From Musa acuminata AAA Group (lineage: Eukaryota; Streptophyta; Magnoliopsida; Zingiberales; Musaceae), in NCBI RefSeq assembly GCF_036884655.1, contig NC_088338.1, positions 5,119,501-5,183,500 of the forward strand: DNA of 64,000 bases, read 5' to 3'. Made by a program: the position numbers and the translations under genes. The notes below the pieces were generated by a model that was not told the DNA's origin, ran no database searches, and was given only the letters and a program-made list of their open reading frames with translations. Positions 36,701 to 48,700 of the stretch are shown here, in pieces; the stretch's first letter is position 1; every line of letters begins with the position of its first letter.

Positions 36701-39700
36701 CACACATACAGTGCATGCATTGGCTGGCTATGCTAACCCACAAACTATAAAAATCGGAGGAACTTTGAAGCATCAACCTGTCACTATTTTGATTGATACA
36801 GATAGCACTAATAATTTTATGGACAGGAAAGTTGCAGCCCAATTAGCCCACCACATTGAAGGCTGTGATATATTCGAAGCTGATGGACAGATCTTAACTT
36901 ATGATAGCAAAGGCCAGGAATTTCTTACAACGATTACTACACTGAAAGATCGACCTATTGCTTACACTGTCAAAAAGTGGAGATCATACTTACTTGATCA
37001 ACGGGTTGTGATGCGTTGCAGATAGTCTATGGCTAGTGCTGAAAGAGAAGCCCCCCGAGATTGATGCTGCTCAGCCTTGAGGACAAGACTGATTTGAAGA
37101 GGGAGGAACTGTTAGGACCCTTTTTATAAGCTTTTGAATAATGTTTATTGAGTCTGGTTAGTCTAGTTGTTTATTGAGTCGATTTGGTTCAGTTAGAGTC
37201 AAGTAGAGGTTTATTTAATATTTATTTATTATTAGAGTTCAAGTCCTGATGGACTTTGGGTGGAACTCTATAAATAGGGATGTAACTGCTTCTTTTCGGT
37301 AATCAATGAAAAATACTATTCTGTCTTTGGACAAACCCTAGGAGGCCGATCCCCTCGAAGTGATCAAGGAGGGCCGATCCCCTCGAAGAGATCAAGGAGG
37401 GCCGATCCCCTCGAAGTGATCAAGGAGGGCCGATCCCCTCGAAGAGATCAAGGAGGGCCGATCCCCTCGAAGCGATCAAGGAGGCCGATCCCCTCGAAGA
37501 GATCATTATCATCCCCATTTCTCCTCTTTCTTCCACGATAAGACTTTAGGGTCTTATCAATTGGTATCAGAGCCTACGATAAGACTTTAGGGTCTTATCA
37601 ATTGGTATCAGAGCCTACGATAAGACTTTAGGGTCTTATCAAATTACCATCATGTTTACTATATTGTATTTGTCTTTTTGACTAGGGACAATCTCAACAC
37701 TATTCAGCCCTGTTCGAACAAGCAAAGCCCAAGCCCAAGAAACAACAGCCTTCTCACCACAATCCAATTCCTAATAGGACACGGATAAGGGCAGCCCTCA
37801 TACAAATAGGGGCAGCCACCAAGCAAGAATGGTACAACAACCCGACAAGAGAATTCTAAGTGCTGCGTCCCAAAAAGAAGACCCTAAGAAAGAGAATCCT
37901 AATTGTTGTGCCCCACAAGGAAAGTCCTTAAGCCTTAAGGACTTAGGGCACCCCTCACCCTATAAAACAAGGGGTGCGCCCCCATAAAGAAGAAACCAAG
38001 GAAGCCCTCAGCAAGGAGCCAGTTGGCCCTAATTTTGCAATCTCAAAGCAATGAAGAGCAACAAAGAGAAGAGAGGGAAGAATTCTGCGCCGCAACAGCC
38101 AACTTCTTTCGGCCGCAGCCTTCCTCCTCGCGTTCCAGCAGCTCAAAGCTTCACCCCAAAGCTTTGTCTAGCTGCTGCAAGAAGTCCTCAATGCCTACTG
38201 CCTGCTGTTCAACCCTCAAGAGAAGTTCCAACAGTGAAGAGAGGAGACCGAGGACCGACAACAACCACAACTTGCCGAGAACACCGACGTGCTACCCTAA
38301 GACAACCTGCATTTTCACACACCCATAAGCTTTCTATCACGCTTGTAATTCCGTTGTTTTAAATATTGTTGTTAGCATTTTAACTTTACTAGTAATAAAG
38401 GTTATTTTCTTTTGGTTTTATGCTTGGTATTTCTGCAATAGTTCTCCCCTCCGTCAAAACTTCCATCCGATATGGTATCGTTAACGGATCGTTGAACCTG
38501 ACCCCCAAGCAGATCACTTTTGTAGGCTTTGTAGCAAATTTACAATATATAAATTTTTTTGTGAATGCCCAATGATAACATACATGAGTAATGTCCAAAG
38601 CCATTAACCAAAATGTATAAGCATATACCTTGGTGTAACCATTAAGATTAACTAGGATGTGTATCTTATCTTCATTGATCTTTCGAGCAATCATGTCAGA
38701 TGACATTGAACAGACATCAATGAAATGTTCTGCTTCAGACTGGATCCGCTGCCTCCACTCAGTCCCATCGTTTTGACTCAATGCATAACAAAATACCTGG
38801 ACAAAGCATGTTTAGTAAGGAGATACAAAATGAAGAAAAATACCAGAAAAGTTCAAAAAGGCAAATGAACCTCCACATTCTCTCGATTGTGCATCCCAAA
38901 CACTGAGCCCATAAGATGCGACAGTGGGTGATTACCGAAATCACTGCTCACATATCTGCAAAGTTGTCAAGACTTGATGAGTAAATAAACATGGGTACTG
39001 CATGCACAGATGATACGGTGGTACCTACCCCAACCTTAGTCTCCCATTTTTACCCTCAGACTTGACAGGTACACGAGGTGGATGAGTGAATGCTGGAAGC
39101 ACATAACGTGAAGCAATTAAAGAGCAGTGTGCTGCATACTTTCGGCTACAAGGAAATAAAAAAAATGAGAATCAACTTCAGGAAATATGTTATTTGAAGA
39201 ACAGCACCTTAAGCAAAGAAGGTAGAAAAGTTATTATTACATTCAATTGATAGTCACCTTATCTCTAGTGCAAGCATAGGATCAATTGGGTATGCAATAG
39301 CATGAAATGGTTGCACACTTGGAAGAACTGACATCTGAATGTATAAATAGTATTAGAGCCTTTCCAACTCTTACAGATTTGCAATTAACAGATAAATAAA
39401 TAAAATAAAACTATTCTAATTGGATACCTTTATCTGCCTTCTAATGATGGCCTCAACTTCCGCAAACCTCTTCTCCCTGTCATCCCAGTCACACACACAC
39501 TGTAAAATGAAAATAAGAGAAAAAAATTAAGGAGCGACAAAAGATGAGGATAAAAAAATTCACCTTAACAAAATATATTTGCTCCATAATATCTGTGTAT
39601 ACTTTAAACCAATGTTTTTAAAACCATACCGCCCGGTCCACTAGCAGATCGGTACGTGGACCGCCTGCTACTGGGCGGTATCAATGATATAGCCCCACAT

Positions 39701-42700
39701 TGGACGATACGAGATTGTATCGGATGGTAATAGTCGAAACCAACCGTTACCAGCTGTAACAGTACTTGAACGGTCAATTTGACCGTTGGAGCTCTCCTCA
39801 AGAGTTTTTAAACCCTTTCCTCTCTTCTATTTCAATCCATTTCACTGTCTCACTCTCTCACTCCCTTGAACTCTCTCACTCTCTTGCACAAGGCTACTCT
39901 TTAAAGCCCAAAAAAGATGTGACACTATTCTTACGTAATTTACATTAGGCTTGCTAAAACTATAGTAAATGTATATTTGTTTCTAACTTAAAAACCCTAT
40001 CCTAACTTTTTCTTTTTCTGTTTTCAAGTATTTTCGAAGGGTTTGATATGTATTTTAACCATACCACTCGGTATGCCATATCGAGCAAAACTTGGTACAA
40101 CGGTACGATACAGTATTCAGAACCTTGATTTAAACTGAACTAACAACATAGAAGTTGCACAAGAAAAGTTGCATAGTTTCAACTGAAGCTGGGTTGGAGC
40201 AAGATGGACCACTGATGACATACTATGACAAACAATAGCATATACTTAATTTCAATATGCTACATGTATACAGACGAATATTTTCAACTAAATCATTTTC
40301 CAGGGATAATACAGAAAAATTAGAAAGAAAATGATAAACGAGTAAAAAAAAGTCACCAAAATATTTTCTCAGGAACAAAACAAACAGACAAAACAAGGCA
40401 CAAATAAGCACAGAAAGATATATGATGCTTAAAAGCCTGCAGTTTTTACCTGTAAAGTATGTAGAAGATTACAAGTTGCTTCAGGAAAATCTGGACGTAG
40501 CATCAATGCCTGTCTATAACTTTTAATAGCTAATTCCACAAGTCCACTGCAAATATTTCATTCCCAAGAGAATCAGTACGTGTAGATAATGTAAGGATGC
40601 AACATAATCAAACATGAGGATAAATTCAAAGATTAAAAATAAATAAACCTGTCTTTATAAGCTGAAGCCAAATTTGCATGGGCTTCGGCCATATTTGGTC
40701 TGATACTCACAGCTCGTACATAATCCTGAATTGCTTCAGTAACTCTACCAATCTCCTTAAATGTATTTCCCCTATTAACAAGCCCATCAGCAGCTGAAGG
40801 ATCAATGCGAAGAACTTCGTTGTAGCAGGCTATAGCATCTGCATAATTTCCCTGTAGTACACAGAGATGCATCATTAATTTGAGAACTAGCAGGGAAGCT
40901 AATATTTAAAATGAGAAGGTGAGAGACTTTTGAGTCCTTCCATTAGAAAGCATCAGAAAATATGAAGTAATTGAAAACAGGAAGAACATAAATGTAGCAA
41001 CCTGTTGCTTGTAAATTATAGCTAAATTGCTGAAAGGAGCAGATAGCCCTGTTGTAACTGATAAAGTTGCCTTATAGCACGAAGCAGCATAGCTCATCAT
41101 GTTGCTGATATGACAAGAGAGATATCTTTTAGGGAAGAATAATATAATTATCCAAATAACAATATTAATCAAACATTTCGTCGAGCTTACCACTCCATGT
41201 AAATATTGCCAAGGTTTGTCAAAGCTTGTGGGTGATTAGGTTGGAAAGCAAGGCATGACTTTGAACATGATACAGACAATCTCAGATGATAAGGAAAAAA
41301 CAATACTAAAATAAAAATCAAGCATTTAAAAATAATAGTTACCCTGTAGCAGCTGATAGCCTCTTCCACTCGTCCAGCATCTTTGAGAGCATTTCCCTTT
41401 GAGTTGCAGTGACAAAGTTAAGCACATCATATTACTTTGGAAAATATATAATTTTTTTATAATAAAAATAGCACCATAACACAAAAGACCGTCACTATAC
41501 CAGATTATTATAAGCTTCAATGAAAGTTGAATCACAATTGATAGCTTCCTTATAATGTAGAATTGCCAAATCAAGGCGACCTTGTTCATAATAGATGCCA
41601 GCAAGACTCCCTGCACCCAGTATATCCACTTAAATTTAGAAGAGATCTAGTGCCACACCATACAAATTGAGGAAATATTATACAACATACTATGATATCA
41701 TCATCATATTTCAATGGACCTCTGTGTGATGCATCTGTGTCTGGCATCAATAAAAAACAGTTTTCTGTTGCACGGAATGCCCTAGTGTAATAATATGTAT
41801 GGTCAGCTAAAACTACAACTAAAACGAACTCTATCTAGCTTATTGCTAAGTTGCCATGCTCTTGGCACATTATTACATAAAGTGCTAAGTGCCTGTATGA
41901 GGAATAGCTTGGCCTAACTCTAGATGAGTAAAACATAAAGTCTTTATCCAAATCACCACAAGTTGAAAAAAATAAGTACCATCAGGAGAGAAATCACTCA
42001 TTAAATTTTCCAATAACAAAAAGTTCTAGAAAAAGTGAAGCAGGGACGAGAAGTTCACCCCATAAAAAAGTTCAAGTGAAAGATCAGTGGCCAAAATCAT
42101 CCAAAATCCCCTTGCCAAAACAAGGATTGAAGAAGCTCTCATGTAGCAATACTAGGAACACACAAAGCTATTATTATATCTCCTTGTTGATGCACACCCC
42201 CAGCAGATCAGATCACCTTGATAACCAGCATAACCTCAACTTGAACCATATAGTTCAGATATTAATTAAGAGATTACCAACTGATGAACAAAAGAATAAC
42301 TTACCAGAAATCTCAAGGACTACTATTTATTTTTCCCATGAAGAATATTTCTTCAATTGTTTGTTCCACAGTGAAAACAATTTTTCCATCACATAAGATT
42401 TGGAAAAAAAGGAAAAGATCGATTGGCAATATTCTCTCTTCAAGATTCAAATAATGTCAGAACTATACATACCAACTGGTATTTACTGGTCCAACCAAGG
42501 GCAAATACTGAACCATATAGGTTGGTGCTGGCTGATACTTAAGTTATTATTCTTTTTTAAAGATACCAGACGTCATAGATTGGCATACCACCTGGTATGT
42601 TCTTAACATACCCGTCCAATCGATTACTCAGACCACTAATGGACTGGTATTTGAAAACTTCTCTATTCAACATGAGAAATGGCTTTTAATCTTCTTTCAT

Positions 42701-45700
42701 CCTAATAAACTGAAAATTATCCACAAATCCCTTTGCAACAAACATAAGAATCTACTTTTCCTTTCTAATCTCTTATATCAGTGAAAATATATTTTCCTAA
42801 TTTCCACTGCAAACAATCATGCCACAAGCAAATGAACAGAAGAATAAAGTACTAAATGACAGCAAATAAGCAAAACATAACGCAACCAAATATATTTTGG
42901 AGCTTAAGAACAATACTAACCATACGCCATTGTGCAACTTGGACGTGCCTGTATAGCATGCTGATAGCACATGATGGCCTCTTGCGGCATTCGCAGTGCC
43001 TGGAAAAAGCCAAAAGAAGGATCCATTTTGCACCAGAAACTAGCTCCAACAGTTGCATAGATATTTTGTAGACAATTTAGGAAATCTTACCTTGTACACA
43101 TTCCCTAAATTCAAGTAAGCATCTGCAAATGCTGGCTTAAGTTTAACTGCTTCCTGAAAATGAACAGAACTATAAGAAGTCTAGATATATACAACAATCT
43201 GTCAGTATTGCTTTCATTCACATAATACAAGAATAAAATGATAAAACAAATTAGCAAGTTGTCAGCATAGATTTAAGATAAACAGGAAAACTTCAAAGGT
43301 CAAGGAAAGTTTGATGTTTCTCATACACCACTGAGTGCTACTGTATTACTGAAGTCAAATTACCAATTACAGGTTCACATCTCTAAAAATATGTATTATG
43401 AGCATTCATTATTCAGCACATCACAAATTGGTATGTGTTGGTTGGTGTTTATCTGTGCAAATGTGATCCAGACAGGGACCGCCCTTTGTCCAGGTGCAGT
43501 ACAGGACTCACCATACAGTAAGCCTCGACTGGGCCTACCATCTGGTCCAAGGCTATTACTGGTTCCTTTAGTTGTTGTTTTTTATTGTTGTAAATCCATA
43601 CTAGGTAGAATTTAAAAAATTTTAAATGACATCAATTGAAAACTGGATAGGTTATCCACCTTGTAGTACAGAAGCGCCCTGTTAAGATCTCCCGACTCCA
43701 TAAAAAGCCCAGCAAGGTTGGACCAAGCAATTGCAAATGTAGGTTGTATTCGTAAGGCCTCCACATAGCAATTATAAGCCTGTAGCAAGAAAAAAGAAAT
43801 ATGCATCATGTAAAAACCGCAGGAACAAAGATGATTTAACATCATAATACAACAAAGAAAAAGTTTAATTAATCAAGAACTTTTAGGTTTTTATTTTCAT
43901 AACTAGTATATGGATGGGATTATAGCATAGATATCATGGTCTTTGAATCTTACAACCACAAAGATACCAGTGTGACATGACTTCTGCCCATTAAGCTGAC
44001 AAACAATCTATGCAGCTGCATATGCCTATGTTGGTGGCCATACAATTATGCAGTGAACAATGTCACTTCCTTGTTGCAATCAATTCTACTAGTATATTAT
44101 TTATAAAATTATGAACATGTCAACGATAAGACAATTTTAGTTGATTACACATTTCTAAATTTCTTACAATGTATCACTTGCAGAACATCTTAGAGTTGAA
44201 ATATCATTCCATAAGTATAAGATTCAGCCATCACATGCATTTATCTTTTTTAATTTATTTTGCATTTCTATATTATAAGAATCTTTTATATGCTTTAATA
44301 TGAACCATTATGCACCCAAATATAAATCATGAAGGTACCAGGAGCACACAAACATGAACATACCAATTGTTTTTAGCCTCCACCATTAAAGATTTGTGTT
44401 CATAGAAAGTTCCATATAGCATTAATTTGTTTCTATAGAATGCCAATGTTTCCTCTATATTTTCAGAATCATAGTCCCATGCAAATGTTCCACAGCCACA
44501 TTGGAATCTAACATTCAAGCATATCAGGTTTAGAGGTTCTAGTTTAGTTATGTTATCTTCAGGTGTTCTTATATAAATATTGCTTTATTGGTTATGTTGT
44601 CTAAATGGCCCAATAAGAACCCTATTGCGGGTTTTATTCTAAGTGTAGTTTAGCAAAAGAAAGCCACCATCTATTAGGTCGTTCGGATTTGTTGTTTCAT
44701 AAATTTAATGCCTTTTTCAAGAGAGCGTTTGAAAGGATTTCAAGTTTACAGGAAATAAAGACTTGTTGCATAAGTTTTAATTAGGAAACTGCCTTTTTAC
44801 CTGTTTTGTGTCTCACTAAACGTGATTAAAGCAAGCAACTGAAAAGTAAAGGAAGAAGAGAGGGAGCCACTAATTTGTCTAGCAGAAGCCTCTCCATTCA
44901 AATTACCTGCCTCACCCATGGGCAAAGCAAGGAAAGTTCAAAGAAGACGTTTAACTTGGTGTTGTTAGAAATCATAGATGGATCAGTAAGGAACCTCATC
45001 AAATTAGTTACAAGGAATATAAAAAACGAATTTTTATTTTCAAAAAACCACAGCCAAATCCTTATATATAACCTGATGACTTGTATCAAGGAACATAAAC
45101 CAAATCCTTTATAATTGACAGATATAGTGACAAGGGATATTCTTTGAATATTTACTCTTCTTTTGGAGGTTGAAGGTACATTAAAATTGTAATGGCTAAA
45201 ATACCACCATTTTATGAAGCAGGCAGCACTCTAGATCAATCAAGAAACTAATTTAGTTCAGTAACCATCATGAGTATTTTAGTTGTTGTAATCAACTAAA
45301 TCCACTATGGCTTAAATGGATTCAATCAATTAGACACAATTCAATCGAAAATCACTGATCTTATTGGATCCAGGTCAAGCACGGACCAAAGTTATCAAGG
45401 GCTTGAGATGCATTAAAGGGCTAAAGTCTCTTAAAGCTGGAGCCCGTGTCTATGGCAAGAACCTTTTTAATGGAAAACTCACTGGGAATAATAATTAATA
45501 AGAATATGATCAAAAAATGACATGCAAGTAACCAAATCATAATTTTTGCTTATGAGCTCAAATGCTATAACTTGTTTTCATTGCAAAATGCATGAAACTG
45601 AAGATGATATTCACATCTTGAAAGAAGAATGCACCAATACAGTCACCAATACATAAAAAGATAACAGCAGTACTGCAACAAAAAAAAAGCATAACTAAAA

Positions 45701-48700
45701 ATACAGATAATTAAAACAACAAAACAGTCCCTATAAATAACACAAAGTCAGCGGGTTGGGTAAACAAATTAAAATTTAGCATAATATAATACAAAAGAGT
45801 AAAAAAAAACAGAAGATAGAAAAAGGGACAACAAAGAAGCAATGTCACGAGATCAGTTTATTCTTACCTTCTCATTGATACACGGGGAACGATAATTGTC
45901 CATTTGTTAGTTACTCGTATTCCCAATCATGAAAATCGTGGCAGAATATATGATACAGTGACTTATCTGATTGTCTTGGTTTGTGAATGAAATCCAATCG
46001 TGACATAAGGTGTGTCTTCCGTGAACATCACCAAGGCAACTAGGCACATGTCGAAGGAACACTTAACTGAAGTCACCCTATCTTACCAATCAAATGACCG
46101 CTATTGAGTGACTTCTGAATATTTATGATTCTTTTTGACATGCCAACTTTTTCTCATAATAGGACAAGATGTCACACAAGTCAAACTACTTAGAGAAACA
46201 CAAATCAAATATTTGCAATTAAGGTCAAGATGGCTCTTCATCCTTGAATAGTTAGCTCAGAAATGGTACTTAATTTACGTACTTAATTTACCCCATAAAC
46301 CAATGTTCTCATCAGTAATAAATGGGCTTCCTAGGTACATGGCCCAAGCCATTTAGCCATCTCCGCCGCCTAGAAGTCTAGAGCTTTCAGGTTTCAGGCC
46401 AAATAACAACATGAACACCTAGATGGAGCTTGCCAAGCTACAAAGTCCCCAATCGCCAGCTTTTCAACTGGTTTCTTTCACAAATAATCATGGATAAAGA
46501 GTAATAGGAGAATACTAAAAAATGAAATTAAGAATACATTTTTTTTCCAAAAGTTACAAGAAAATGTAAATTGTTTTATGTACTTATATAATAAACAATA
46601 AGAATAATACATATGTTTGCTTGTTAAATATTTTTTTGTTATGCTGTTTTTTGTCATTGTATCTTAAATGTTACAATATGCTTTTTCTTTTGTTTTCTTC
46701 TTCTATTTATATTAGCATTTTAAGTAGTATCTTCCATCAAAACACATGTAAAAGAGATATAGAAACAAACACTCAACAGGTCTTAGGACTATCATTGGCA
46801 TATCCACCATGCAACAGTGGATGTTAAAAAGTCCATCTTATGTGATCTCTGTTAAATCAGGAGAACTGCGTATCTGTCATCAAATTTTTTGAGAGCTTTA
46901 GAATTATTAGAAATGTTTCCAATTATTTAATGTACACATATGTGAAAATTTTATGCTATGATTTCCTAAGCACTCGCCTAGCGCATAAGCCTTTAAACTA
47001 ATATCATCACTCATTATTTGAGCATTCCTAAATGAATTCAGAAAACAGATGTTCTTCCTTTGAACAACTAGCACTAGGACCAATAGACAAAAAAACTGAC
47101 CATAGCCAGCATATGGTGCAATGCAAAATACATGGAAGTTTGGTTGCCATCTCCAAAAAACTATTCGGGAAATTTGCTACTTCATAAGCATAATATAATT
47201 TCTAAAAGAGCAAGAAAACACTTAGAGGAGAAATAAGTAAAACATGTTATTTATATTTTATAGTAACTTACATCTTGGATTAAGCCTTGTGCCTTCATCA
47301 GATTCCCAAGATTGCTATGAGCATCAACCTAACTTTTAAAAATTAGTACATGTCCACATTATTTAATGTAAGATTAAAAAAACAGAAACTTAGAAATATC
47401 ATTTACCAAACGAGGATTTAGTGCAAGGGCGTTCCGACAACATTGAGCTGCATCGGTCAGTCTACCTATTCTGGTGTATGCACTAGCTAAATTTGACCAT
47501 GCATCAGAAAAGTTCGGCCGGAGCTGCAAATGAAAATTCAGAGTAAAAGAGTAAAAAAGCAAGTTTAACTAAAGAAACATGAACAAAAGACGATCAATTA
47601 ATGGACCAAAGAACAATAAGTTTTTAAATCTTTGTAGTTGAAAAGTTTTTTCAAGTTGTTGGAAGATAGCCAATCGCCTATAGCATAGACCTTTAGTGTG
47701 TTGAAATAACTAAGATTATATCATTCTGCAATAAACCTTCAAGTACAGCAGTAAAAAAGTGAAATTGCTTAACATAAATATGAACCATCGGTCTGACAGG
47801 TTCAAAATAGCAACAAATACGTTTTCATAGCAGACTCAGAAAACTTATACAATTAGGAATATGACAGGAAAAGAAGTAGACAACCATTCGATACTACAAA
47901 AGATATAGATAGGCCAGCTGCCAAATGGAATTCTGTGCCTAATTTTCACTACAAAAATTTGACTATGTTAGTTATTCCCCTTTCACAACATATGCACTTA
48001 ACTATCCCTAAAAGGGACTCTTATGCCATATCAAGGAATGAATATCTCTTGATCGGTAGCTGCATATAATCTATCTAACAATAGCCATAGAGATTGGAAC
48101 TTAAGATAACAAAAAACCAGATATAGACATATTATTGAAAGATTTAAAGGTAGTTAATTTGGTTTCCAGATAGAATGAGTTGACTTCGAATCGGAAAAGG
48201 AATCAAATCCTTTCATTATGCCTGACATAGCCATGGATCCAATCAGACAGGTAGATGACCATACATGAAGATTAAATAAAGCAGTTTTATGTCCAGCAAG
48301 CTTTTAAGTCATAGTGTGTTAGAATTACTTATGCAACCATTTCAAAAGATAGCCACCTATAAACATGTTAATGGACTTTGCTTCATAGGAAATAAAGAGT
48401 GATAAATAGGTACATAGGGTCAATGACAGTAGACTATCATATAATGGCTAACTTAAACCAAGCATCTTCAGTAACAAAGTCTAAGTTTGAGTGACAAAGA
48501 TCATAGTCTAATCACTGACGGTAAGGTGTAGTTAACACCACCTGCCAAGGAAACTATGTAATCTCCTTTATAAACCAAGTGAAATGAAAATTGCATAGAA
48601 AAGAAAGCAGAAGAAATAAAAACCTAACAAGTAGAAGCAAGAGGAAGAATCACTAAGAAATCCTAAGTTTACCATCAGAATCTGTTACAATGTCAATATT

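Larger units (their letters stand above)
33892..37641 (+). mobile_element. Young non-autonomous Ty3/gypsy-type LTR retroelement with an inverted-U5 left end
   Basis: Inserted in intron 20 of the O-GlcNAc transferase gene, in opposite orientation, flanked by 5-bp target duplications AATTA (33887-33891 and 37642-37646). Layout: inverted LTR end 33892-34032; a hairpin turn; a forward LTR fragment to 34086; 5' LTR 34087-34646 (560 bp); primer-binding site 34649-34660; GC-rich leader; gag/protease frame 35862-37025; polypurine tract 37096-37109; 3' LTR 37110-37641 (532 bp). LTRs start TGTTAGGACCC and end GGGTCTTATCA. They differ, as read, by one 28-bp unit and one substitution, so insertion is recent. 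No complete reverse transcriptase or integrase remains. Movement would depend on a related complete element. Confidence 0.9.
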
